NCBI GenBank assembly: GCA_032718475.1
Contig: JAUCBJ010001424.1
Span: 16,465 to 80,464, forward strand
Length of the DNA stretch: 64,000 bases
Direction: 5' to 3'
Source: Nemertoderma westbladi
Lineage: Eukaryota > Xenacoelomorpha > Nemertodermatida > Nemertodermatidae
Under the pieces are notes generated by a model. The model did not search any database, was not told where the DNA came from, and saw only the letters and a list, made by a program, of their open reading frames with translations. The translations under genes and the position numbers were made by a program. Positions 22,845 to 33,962 of the stretch are shown here, piece after piece. Positions within the stretch are counted from its first letter, which is position 1, and every line of letters starts with the position of its first letter.

Positions 22845-24840
22845 GTGGAAAATACAGTAGTAGTGGTCAGTGGTAGGCCCAGAGCAGTAGGAGTTAGAGA
22901 TATGGTACGTAATTATGTCAAAAAGACTCAATGGGCAAGTTGCCCAAAAGAACATTTAGATGATGCAGTTACCACTGCGAAATCTGGAGTGTTGAGTGCA
23001 TTTCGAGCATCAACTCGTTACAATTTCCCTCGTTCAACAATTGAAGACCATGTTACAGGGAGAAGAGGAGTTTCTGTGGGAGGTGGAGGGCACTCTAAAA
23101 CTCTACCAGTGGAACATGAAGAAAGATTAGCCAATTGTATAAAAACTATGGGCAAGTGGGGATTTGGACTGTCTCGAAATGAAATTGTCGGTGTATATGT
23201 TAAGGAAAATTCCATTGCCAATCCTTTCCGAGATGATATCCCTGGAGAAGACTGGTTCCGTTCTTTTAAACTTCGCTATAAATTATCCTTAAAGGTAGCA
23301 GAGTCATTGGAAGTCCCTCGAATGAAACAGCAGTGTAATCCTTATTCAGTTTATAGCTTCTACGATATTTTGGAAGAGCTATTCGCAGAACACCCAGAAC
23401 TGTCATCCCATCCAGAACATATATTTAACCTTGATGAGTCCTATATTTGTTATGACCCAAAACGAATTAGGTCGTGAGTGCCATCAATGAGCCAGTGATG
23501 CGGCAAAAACAGCAGGCAGTGGGTGAGATAATACGACTATATTAGCATTGGCAAATGCTGCTGGTGAGTTATTTCCTCCATTTATAATCTACCAAGCTCA
23601 CTGTCTCTGGACCAATTGGATGCCATTAACAGCCTACCCAGGCACTATATAATCTGCTGTTAAAAAAAGGTTAGATAACAAAGGAAGCATTCACTGAGTG
23701 GGTTATGTGAGTTCATCCCCACAATGGAATATAGTGATACAAACAAACAAGTTAAACGGGATTATTTCATTCTTGTAATATATGGGCATACTTCCCACTT
23801 CCCATGTTGATATGAGAGTATTAGAAGCAGCAATGTCTAACAAGATAATCCTAGTATGCCTACCACCACACTTATCGCACATTCTTCAACCATTGGATAA
23901 GAGTTTCTTTTTGCCTTTTAAAGTACCATGGAATACAAAACTAGTTCAATGGCAGAGGGCAAATTATGGAATGAAGCTTGGGAAACGACAGATGGCTATC
24001 GTGATTGGTGATTGCTGGAGAGAGATGAAAGAGAAGCCCAAAGTGATTACTGCAGGTTTTGCAAGTACTGGAATATTCCCGTTTAATCGAAATGTGGTTC
24101 CTACTGATAAGTTTGATAAATCTTTTCTTGAAAAATATCATCAAGAAAATACAAGATCCATAATAGAATTCAACTCTACTGAACAGCAACATGATGATGA
24201 GGAGCATTAACTTCCACATCCTCAAACACCACAATCTACCTCAAGCTCAGATCATGTTCCACAACCACCAGAACCAAACTCAGTTAATGTCTCACAACCA
24301 GCACATACAACATCAAACCCAGGTCATGTTCAACAACCCACCTCAAGCTCCAAATCAAGTCATACTGGGTCATCCAGCTCTTTTGATGTTACATTTGCGG
24401 AGATATTGTTTGATAAATTATCTCAAACTAAAGTTAGTATGAGAAAACGAAGAAAAGTGCGAAATACAGCAAAAGTTCTAACAAGAGAAGAAGCTGGCTT
24501 TGAATCCAAGCCTGAGTCAGAGACTGAGACTGATAGTCATAAGGTTGCAAATAAAGGGAAGAAGTCAAAAAGCAATGGGAATAAATTTCAAATTAAAAAT
24601 AAAAATACAACATCGCAGCGAAGGAGAATAGTTCCAATACTTGATTCTGACTCAGATCCTCTAGAAGAAGTGATACATCAGATAGTACAGCAGGACATAG
24701 TCAGTGTGGATTTCACTACATACACTACTACATCAATGAAGGTTTTACGTTTCCTTTTCTTTGGTTGTTTAAATGGTTTGATTCATTTCACTAATTTCAC
24801 TAATTTCTTGAAGTTGAACTTGAATGTATATTTACCATAA
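22845..24840 (+). pseudogene. Pogo/Tigger-like DDE transposase, inactive
   Basis: The first frame (22845-23477) has a Psq-like helix-turn-helix (residues ~40-75, AFRASTRYNFPRSTIEDHV), a CENP-B-type helix-turn-helix region (~85-150, including GEDWFRSFKLRY), and the DDE start FNLDESY with the first Asp at residue 197. A stop follows. Degenerate sequence continues with TTILALANAAGELFPPFIIY, then 23782-24210 with CLPPHLSHILQPLD and GFASTGIFPFNRN. At the second catalytic site the expected D of the DxHxSH motif reads Y (VIYGHTSH). A Ser/Gln-rich then basic-acidic tail runs to 24840. Stops and the lost Asp show that it is dead. Reads such as GGTAAGTGCG near 22360 may be old terminal sequence, but no matching 3' terminus was found. 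Confidence 0.8.
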
Positions 24841-24962
24841 TATAATTACAGAAATTGCACTAAATTTAATATATTTAATATAGTTGATGGTAGGTCGGAC
24901 ATGAATAGCAATAAAATACTATTAGAAATAGTGTGTCTGGCCCTGACTGGCGCTATAAGTTA

Positions 24963-25056
24963 TGTGAAATTAAAGTAAGTTGTTATGTACTACATTTCAT
25001 TTAAGATCATGTGAAATTAAAGTAAGTTGTTATGTACTACATTTCATTTAAGATCA
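24963..25056. repeat. 47-bp perfect tandem duplication
   Basis: The same 47 bp occurs at 24963-25009 and 25010-25056 with no difference seen. Confidence 0.9.
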
Positions 25057-25199
25057 GTGAGTTCTCTAGTAAATTATTATAATATTATATTATTAAATCA
25101 CTCATTGTCGAGGTTAACCTGACCCATTCCCCAACCCAGTAACCCAACCCGCCTGCAAACCCACCACCAGTACAACAATTATCCATATCTGGAGCTAAT

Positions 25200-27650
25200 G
25201 CAGCACATCTGCAGCCTCTTTATTTTTAAGTAGAGCAATTTGTAGATTTTTTCTGAAGGATTTCTTAGACTTTATTTTGGTCAAGTTTTCAGGTAAAGAG
25301 TTCCAAAGGACTGCACCAGAGTAGGATACCGAGCGCTGTTTTACAATAAGTGTAGAGCGTAGTATGAAGCCAAGTTATTTTTAGTATTAGATCTAGCCCC
25401 ATACCTATGAGCGATAAATGAAAATAAATCTTTTAGATCGGTTGATTCGTATTTATAAAAATTGCTGTGCATAAAACTAGCAAATTGTAATTTGTATAAA
25501 TGTTGTATTGGCAAGATATTTAATTTTTGATATATAGGAAAAGATGATGATTGTTGGTCTGAAAATGTAATGCATCTTATTGTTTATTTTAATTAATTCT
25601 TATCTGCCCTAATGCGTTCATCCGGCATTACCCCACACTATAAGACTGTATGTTATATAAAGAAGCCCAATGTGAAATATAGCATTTTTAATTCGTGAAG
25701 GGAAAATATATATCGGTAAAAGATCCGAATGTTTGGATAAATTACCTAATATATATTTAATATGAGCATCCCATGACAGGCAATCGTCTATGTGCACACC
25801 CAAGTACTTAGTTGTAGCTGTACATTGTATTTTGTTACCATTAGTTAGTATTGAATCGTCGTATTTTGATTTAACTGCAGTATTCGAAAATATAATAAAT
25901 TATGTTTTTTTGATGTTAAGGGAAAGTCTATTTGATGACAGCCAATTTTGGATATTTAATAAATAATTATTTAATTCCTTTACTAAATTGTCTAAATTAT
26001 TACATTTGTATAAGAAATTTGAGTCATCGACAAAAAGTACAGTAAATAAACTAGTTGAATTTGGGAGGTTATTAATATATAGAAGAAAGAAAAATGAACC
26101 CAATATTGATCCTTGTGCAATTCCACATGTTATAGATGTAAAGATGAACTAGTACCATTTATATTTGTAAATTGTTATCGGTTCGAAAAATAGTTCTGAA
26201 ACAGCTGAAGTTGAGTGTCACATATCCGTCTTTCATTAAAATTGAGTGATTAACTGTATTGAAAGCTTTTTTTTAAATCCATATATATTATACAAGTAGT
26301 GAGTTTAGAATAAAAAATTTCGCTGATATTTTCAGTCATTGATGCATATGCATGAATGAAAAGGGGATCACTTTTTCCTGAATCCGAACTGATGCTGATA
26401 TAAAATATCAAAACGTTCTAAATAATTTATTAGTTGATCATATATTGTTTTTTCAAAAATCTTGCTGAATAGTGGTTGGAGCGATATTGGGCAGAAGTTT
26501 GAGGGATCAAGAGGGTTAGCATTTTTGTATACAGGGGTGACTTTTGCGATTTTTATTTTATCGGTGAATATTCTGTGGCGAAAACTAAGATTTATTAAAA
26601 ATGACAAGTGATTAGCAATAATTGCATCCGATCCAATTCTGATAATTTTACATGAAAATGTATCGTTAAATGAAGTGTTTTCTTTTAACTGTAGAATATA
26701 ATATTGTACTTCAATGGGGGTAGTTTCAATCAGAGCAAACGAGTTTGGGCGATCGCGTTTTTTGATAAAAGATAAAGGGCATCGAGAGTTGTTTGGAATT
26801 AAGTTATCTAGTTTTGGTTCTATATTTGAAAAATAAGTGTGGAAACTATCTGCAATTGATAATGGGTCCGTTAAAATGCGGAGTTATTTTCTGCATAAAT
26901 TTGCTTTGGACAGGGGTCATTATTATTTTTGTGAAGAGCTTGCTTGGTTAATTATTTCCCAGGTTTTATATATATTGGATCCACAATTTATAAATTGCTT
27001 TGCATAATAATTTTTTTCGGCCTGGCGGAGGGCTGCTGTTAATTTATTCCAATAATTAATTATATTATATTATCTAATAATATTTTATGGCATTTAGTGC
27101 ACTGGGTAATTTTAAAGATTTTATATATAATTTTTCTATTAATGTTTTGAACTCTGTGAATTTCCGCGTCGGTTCTTTTATAATTTGCTTAAAACCAAAT
27201 GAATTAATTAAATTATTATAGGTTGCTGAGAGATTATTGTTTTTCATTAAGTAAATATTAAAATCACCACATATTAGGACATCGTGGTTCTTTGTGGCCA
27301 ATTTATCAAGCACGTTACTAAGCTCGTCCATAGATAAATAGGTCGAATTTATAGGCCTCAGGTCTATAAATACAGCCATCTATTACGATTTTCGGTGGTT
27401 TAGTCATTTAACCTCAAACCAAACATTTTCTGTCCCCTTAACTTTAGATCGGCCCTCGAAGAGGCATCTATACCTTCCCTCACATAAACAGCCGCGCCAC
27501 CTCTTTTATTTTCAATGCGGTGGTGAAAGTAAGGTTTACTGTAGCCTTCAATATTCAAAAAGTTTGAGTCGAGCGTCGTTTGCAGTGAATGTTTTGTTTC
27601 GATAAAAGCTGAAAAATCAAAGGGCGTAACTAAGTTTGATTAATAATTTG
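25200..27650 (-). pseudogene. CR1/L2-like non-LTR retrotransposon, degenerate
   Basis: Read from 27650 leftward on the minus strand, the pieces fall in the usual LINE order. The endonuclease has ETKHSLQTT, GGAAVYVREGI (27480-27600) and HDVLICGDFNIYL (about 27260). RT has KIAKVTPVYKNANPLDPSNF and YQHQFGFRKK (26368-26607), then LYINNLPNS with the catalytic YADD box as FVDD (25900-26103), and VHIDDCLSWDAHI (25618-25803). The 3' end has LNILPIQHLYKLQFASFMH and SYSGAVLWNSLPENL (25230-25560). Many frameshifts and stops separate them. It is an old, inactive copy unrelated to the LINE family at 3.7 kb. Confidence 0.8.
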
Positions 27651-28879
27651 TTATATCAGAGGCATTCTGTTTGAGGCTGTGGCAGTTCATGTGAAAGAGT
27701 GATAACTTTGTTTGCGGTTAGTTGTTAAATGTTTTGTTATATTTGCTCTGATCGAAATAACCCCCTGGTATATTGTAGTCTATCAGATTGTCATCCGGAT
27801 CAACGCTAGTTAGGGCTGATTGCGAAGAAATTGCTTCATTATCTAAAAAATCGTTGTAAAAAATATCACCATCGTCAGTTTCGATTTAAAAAAAGGGAAA
27901 TATATCTAGGCAGCAGAAAATACAGTAAACATCACTGTAAAATTTTTTATTAATTGAAAATCAGAAAGATCAAGATACGTTCCGGTAGTGGAAAGTTAGG
28001 CTGCAGATAGGACAGAAAAAGGTTTCATTTGCGTAGGACACCCCTGAGTAGTATAGACCACAGTATCGATTCATGGGCTAGAGTGAGGAGCTTATAGAAA
28101 CAGTCAAACTAACAGGCGTGTAAGATGATATAATATAATGCAAAATTTATGTAATAATATTTAATATATATAATACAAATAATATAATATATATAATATC
28201 TCATTATTTCAGACCTACTTACTTTGGTATGGTCTGGAAGCCTGGGAGATGTATAGGTTGTAGGGGGGATAAGTGGAGGTGGGGAGGGGAGGGGGGGGGG
28301 GGTTGGCTGTACGAATAATACCCCCAAAAATAACATAAACACCAATGTAAATAAACTATTTCAGTACAGTATATCAAATACAGCACATGTCACAAATAGT
28401 ATATAATATAGCATATAGAATCAAATCGAACTTGCTCAAGTTTGCATGCTGCGTGACGCCACACAAGCGTGTTGAATACATTATGACCAATCATTTGTGC
28501 AAATTTTCATGAATGTCTGTTGTTCATCAATCAAATGAATAAACCACAACTGACTTTTCAGCTCAATACCAATTATCATTTTCTAAAAGCCAGAGGCGCA
28601 AACAGGCATTGCCACCATACATGTCATGGTACTTAATACTATTATTATTCCATTATTATCATATGGCGTAATAATAATCTAATATATATAATAATTATTA
28701 TGGATGGTAATTATATTATAAAAAATAAGTAATTAAATTTTAATTAAAATACTTGCGAACGTTCATAGTTAATAAAAAGTAAAGTGGAGTTAACGGTATA
28801 TACCTTTTTTTAATATAATATAACCAGCTAAAGACCCTCAATACTTTATATTTTTTCTATCATAAACTATGACACCGCT
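27651..28879. other. AT-rich stretch without a recognised gene
   Basis: The first ~300 bp could be the decayed 5' end of the LINE to its left. A 12-bp G run lies at 28291-28302 and (TA)n-rich DNA at 28130-28200. The minus frame at 28109-28345 is proline-rich only because of the G run. Confidence 0.4.
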
Positions 28880-29135
28880 GGTGAATACCTACCACTTCAA
28901 CCGTTCGGTATATACCTGACAGCTCCTTTCTCTTGGCTGCATATAGTGCTCCACACTAAATCCCGTAAATATCCAACCCTATATTTTTTTACTCTCCAAG
29001 CAGAAGCCGTGTATCCTCCCCATTTATGCTTGGTTGGCATGCCAGTTATAAAATTGTAACTGACACGGTACGGGATCGAACCCGGGACATCCCATCTAGA
29101 AGCAAAGTGAGTGACCACTCCACTAGCTGGAATTA
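28880..29135 (-). mobile_element. tRNA-derived SINE
   Basis: The minus strand begins with AGCTAGTGGAGTGGTCACTC (A-box region) and CGGGTTCGATCCCGT (B-box with a paired T-stem), about 40 nt apart. A body of about 190 nt without coding features follows. The head resembles that of the SINE at 2262-2475 (AGTGGTCAC core) but the body differs. Confidence 0.55.
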
Positions 29136-30427
29136 GTGCTGGTATTAGTGGCATTTAAGAACAATGTTGCGTTGCTGTACTAAATGGTAATTTGATTTGG
29201 CCAACTAAATTGGCTTAAGAAGTCGATTGACATACAATAGGAATAAACAAATTATTGTTGGGTATTGTAGTCACGGTACCAGGGTACCCAGTACCTGTTT
29301 ATGTAAAGTTCCAAAACCTGAATCCAGCAACCTTTTATCTCCAAATATATATATCAAATTTATAATGAATCATAGACACAGAATCACGGAGTTTTTTTTT
29401 CACTTGTCTGTTTCACCATTTCCTATGTTTTTCCAATTTCCTTTACTTTTTATTTCCAATATCTCCATGTACCAGATGTATTTCCGGGGTGTGAAGGCTT
29501 GTAATTGGATTGTTTGGAATCAAGCCCATTATATTTGTATGTTCTCACAGCAGTCTGTATGTATATGTATATATGTGTATGTCTGATGTATGTCTCATAT
29601 GTGATCCTGTTCATACTGGTGGAGGTGCGCAGTAGACATATAAATTATTTATGTGACGTTTAAACCACACCATAAAACACCAAGGCGTGGTCGTGGTGTG
29701 GTGCAAGTGGACAAATATATCAGTGCCTAAAGATATCCTTAAGAAACCTAACCTGGTGTCCTGCCTACAAATATAATAGGCAGATAGGTAACAGCGGTGC
29801 TGCCAACAAACTGATGACAGAAGACATAAGCCAACCAGTCCACCAGTACCAAACCATTGAATTCTTGCAAAAATACCAGTAGCTAAAACAGAAGACATCA
29901 GTCTACTGGTACCAAACTATTCAGTTCTTGCAATAATACCAGTAGTTACAACCAAGGCCCATGGTACTGATACGGTATTCTAGTCAGCCTTGCTACAACA
30001 TTGTCAGTGCTACAACAACAAAGGTAACTTACTTGTAGTGTCAGCCAATTAGCATTGCATTGCTCTAGCCAATCAGGGTCGCACTTCTCCCCATGTGTTT
30101 CGCTGCTTGTGCTACTCCATATGGTTGGATGTAACAGACCCTTTAGCCGTTCTGATTAAATCTAACCAGTTGCACCAAATAAGTGGTCGCTTTGAGGTCA
30201 CTGTTGTCCCTCTAGATGGCAATATTTTTCGGTGAAAATTGGTTTCAGTTTGCAATTTGAACAAAATGTGACTAGGTTCAACTGAAAATAATGCATTAGA
30301 AATTTTCATATTCATTTTGATGCACCCTAATACGGGTACCACTAACTCAATCAGTGTGTCTGTTATTCTGTTGTATTCATTTTAAACGTTAATAACTCGG
30401 CCAAATCTCGTACTTGTCATTTCTATT
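29136..30427. other. No gene seen; small tandem duplication
   Basis: Frames are short and not protein-like. A diverged ~70-bp duplication (ACAGAAGACAT..TACCAGTAG) lies at about 29817-29950. Nothing else is identified. Confidence 0.4.
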
Positions 30428-31273
30428 TCATTCGACACAATGGCAAAAGACTTCTGACAAATGTTTGGAAGTGTATCTATGTACATCAATATTGCTAAGT
30501 CCAACAACATCTTCATCACTTGGAAGGTTATCATTGAATTCATTCATAGGCGTTCCTCCAGTGGCTAAATTATTGAAATATACAGCAGCAGTGAACAATG
30601 AAAAACTGTCACATCCAAAATAAGCGCTTTGAATTTCACCACCTTGTGTATTTCTATAATTTAGGGAAATATCAACAGAAATTTTGATTTCACCTGGCTT
30701 TAAGTTTTCCTTGTTATATAGCGCAACTCGCGGTGTTGAGTTATATATCCATACATAATATGACAAAAATATTTCTATAACTTTCGTTTTATTGTTATAA
30801 CAAATTCGCCCCCTGTTTCCTCAACTTGTACTTTCTTGGGCTTTTTCTTCTTATTATTTCCATCAACAGCAATATCTATCCACTGATAATATAAAATCAG
30901 TTCATCTTGCTCCATAGCATTTATCTCATTCTCTATAGCTGCCAAACAGGGCAAATATTTTCATCGGAATTTGTACCAATTATCAATACATCAACCATTC
31001 ATCTGGAAAATATTTTCATCATGTACGTTTGTCATCCTTGAAAACCTTTATAGGTCGCAAATGAGGGCTGACTGGTGAGTTTAAAGATTCTGGATTATTG
31101 AAATTTTCATGGTGAACCCACTTTTTGGGTACCAATTGGTTTTCATGAAATATTTCGAAAAATGAGAAAGGTATGACAAAACCGATTGCATATTTGAAAT
31201 CTCCAAAAAACTTCAGGTAATATACAGCAACTTGATTGTCTTTATACAAATATATATACTGCCAGGACAACAT
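30428..31273 (-). pseudogene. Coding remnant of unidentified, possibly transposon, family
   Basis: Minus-strand frames at 31273-31019 and 30766-30428, joined by a stop-free third frame near 30960-30790 (AMEQDELILYYQWIDIAVDG, then a Lys-rich patch), read like one broken protein. The last part has NLKPGEIKISVDISLNYRN, which faintly resembles a multicopy invertebrate transposase-like protein whose name I cannot give. No catalytic set can be shown. Confidence 0.3.
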
Positions 31274-31487
31274 TGAAAAATCGACCCACTAATTGTTTGG
31301 CTTTGCAGCCATTTGTCAGGCCGTATTTAAGTAGGCCATGGCACTGCTTTGCTTTAAATGTTGACTTACCACTGCTGTCTTTTCCAATATATATCGCCTT
31401 CTGCATATCCGAAATTGGCCTCCTTCCCCGTTCTTCCCTAGGATTAATTAGTTTTGTTTTGCTGGTAGGGGACTATGTATGGGGCGC

Positions 31488-31612
31488 CGTTTGGGCCAAA
31501 AATAAAAAAACATATTATATTAAAAGTTGTAATGGTATGTTTTTTTATCTTGCCGTTTGGGCCAAAAGTTGTAATGGTATGTTTTTTTATCTTGCCGTTT
31601 GGGCCAGAAATA
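31488..31612. repeat. Short tandem repeat of about 42 bp
   Basis: The block GCCGTTTGGGCCAAAA with AGTTGTAATGGTATG and a T run occurs two and a half times. The plus and minus frames across it show the matching peptide repeat, which is an artefact. Confidence 0.7.
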
Positions 31613-31963
31613 GCTGAGAGGGAAATTTGAATTATCACTTTCTATATACTGTATTTAGCAATTGCAATTATCATCATACCTGTGAGCCTGTCTGCCTATA
31701 CATGATTGTGGATTGTATTTACACACGGTACCGTATCGCTGTACAGCTGTAGGAGTGGACTTTAGGCTTACCTCCCGCTGTATGGCTGTATGGGCCTTGG
31801 CCTACCGGTACTCATATACTGTCACTGGGTAATGCTGTAATGTAGCGTTGGCTGTTAGGTACAAATCGGTATACTTTAGGCCCTGTAGCGTTACACCTTG
31901 TGCTTGTGTTAGGCCTACATCTTGTGGTCCACAATACTGCAATACTGAGGCATTAATGTCAGA

Positions 31964-33185
31964 ATGTCGGCACACGGACGGCCCCGAACTTCAGTTAGTG
32001 ACGATCAGCTTCGCTATTTAAGAACTGTACAAAGGTTTACAACTAAGAATATTTCCAATATTATGAACGTATCGGAAGACGGAAAGGACGATCAAACAAC
32101 GATGTTCCAGTCTGCCAGTTTAGGTTTTACCAATCAACGATTTACCCAAATATCGGATGACAGACTGGATATCAACATATTAGCGAAATTCTTTCAGATA
32201 CACCCAATAGGCCTATAGGAGAAGTTTATTTGGCTGGAGCATTGCGTTCTATCGGAATAAATGTACAGGGATGGAAGCTCAGGGAACGAATGGATATTTT
32301 AGATCCAATAGGTCGAGCTTTTCGAAAAAGTAAAGTAGTTAAACGGTGGGTTTATTTTGTGAAAGGTGCCAATCACCTATGGCACGTGGACTCAAACCAC
32401 AAACTTATAAACTGGCGTTTCGTTATCCACGGAATTGTCGATGGTTACAGCAGAATGGTAGTCGGATTTCTCTTCTGTGACAACAATCGGTCGGAAACAG
32501 CGCTGAAGAATTTTAAAGACGCTGTTTCAAAATACGGGCTACCGCTTCGAGTGCGAGGTGATTTAGGTGTAGAGAATTTTGAAATCGCGCGTTTTATGTT
32601 AGATTCGCGGGGACTTGGTAGAGGAAGCTACATTGGTAGTAGAAGCGTACATAACACTAGGATCGAACGCCTGTGGGGTGAAGTGAATCGAGTTGTTAGC
32701 AATACCTATAAAGCAGTTTTCATCCGCCTGGAAGAAGATGGAGAACTCGATCGAAACAACGAGATACATATATTCATATTGCACTACATTTATATATACT
32801 CCACGTATCAGGAAATCCCTTGATCGCTTACTTGGGGAGCTAAATAACCGCAGTGTGAGTACAGGGGGCATGAAGACACCTAACCAGATGTGGTGTGAAA
32901 GTGTATTATTGGATGCAGGTCTAGAATTCAGGAATACGAACTGTGCAGAGGGAAGCGCTGCTGCTGGTGGAGGTCTAGAGGATGAAACTGTGCAAGAGAT
33001 AATTTCATACACTGGAGAAGAAGAAGTTGAAATAGAACTGAGTGGCCTATCTGAAATAGTAGTCCCTGAATTAACTTACGAGCCTCAGATGGCATTGGTC
33101 CAACTGCTACAAGAAATTAACCCATTGGCCGAAGACAATAACTTTGGAATGGAGTTCTATAAGCGGGCAATAAGTATTGTTGTTA
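31964..33185 (+). pseudogene. Integrase-core (rve-type DDE) domain gene, frameshifted
   Basis: Three frames form one protein. Residues 1-84 (31964-32215) start SAHGRPRTSVSDDQLRYL, a basic DNA-binding-like head. The next frame (about 32210-32790) holds the integrase fold: [20 protein letters not shown] (first Asp), [13 protein letters not shown] (second Asp) and [15 protein letters not shown] (catalytic Glu). The last (32790-33185) has [17 protein letters not shown] and TPNQMWCESVLLDAG. Single-base shifts lie near 32205 and in a TA run near 32787. This matches a widespread animal family of integrase-core proteins of transposon origin. The three acidic residues are kept, so the breaks may be recent or assembly errors. 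Confidence 0.75.
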
Positions 33186-33862
33186 ATCAGTCTAGTGCAT
33201 CTAGTGTTGATCTTTTTATTAACTCCAGAAAGACCAAAGTTCTGACAGTTAACTTTGAAAGTCCTCAGCAAGTCTCTGATCGGATGAGCATAAGCTCAAA
33301 GGATGGTATGCTTGAGCATGTGGACGACTTCTGTTACCTGGGATCATGGATCCGGAAGTCAGGTGAGGACCTTCGAATACATAAGGGAAAGGCATGGGCA
33401 GCCTTGAATAGGCTTTCAAGGATTTGGAAGTCACCGAGAATTAATCGGAAACTTAAGGTCCGATTATTTAGAGCAGCAGCAGTTCCAGTACTCCTCTATG
33501 GGAGTCCATGCTGGTCTCTAACTGCTGAGGACACCAAATCTCTGGATGGCACATTCACAAGAATGCTACGCCGGGTTCATTGTGTCAAGTACAATGCACA
33601 CATCTCCAACCAGACACTATATAACATTGGAGGTGTCTCATTGGTTCCCCCAAGCTTGACACTAGAACAAAATCGCCTCCACTTTGCAGGACATTGCTTT
33701 CGCCGTGAGGACCAGCCAGTGCATAATCTTGTACTTTGGCAGCCTCATGGAGTGAATAAGCATGGTGGACAGCCCATGACTTTCTTGAGACGCATCTTAA
33801 AGGACACTGGCCTTAAAGATGCGGATGATCTAGCAAATGTCATGGGTGATAGGGAGTTGTAG
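33186..33862 (+). pseudogene. LINE RT C-terminal region, fused to integrase frame
   Basis: From about 33186 the frame changes family without a stop: INSRKTKVLTVNFESPQQVS, HVDDFCYLGSWIRKSGEDL, LYGSPCWSLTAEDTKSLDGT and FAGHCFRREDQPVHNLVLW. This is the thumb and C-terminal region of the same LINE family as at 37.3-38.5 kb, resembling the RTE-like transposon-derived protein F52C9.6 pattern. It is 5'-truncated, the usual outcome of LINE insertion, and a TA microsatellite at 33948-33959 marks the likely 3' end. It provides the stop codon of the upstream frame. Confidence 0.75.
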
Positions 33863-33962
33863 CGGTGCAATTTTGTTGACAAGCCGGCACAGCATTCTTA
33901 AAAATGCAGCTGCAATGCAGCATGCCGATCCTAGTAGTAGTACGAAATATATATATATACCA

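Noticed and set aside
28109-28345. Proline-rich minus-strand protein
   Set aside because: Arises from G-run and TA-rich DNA; no conserved feature.
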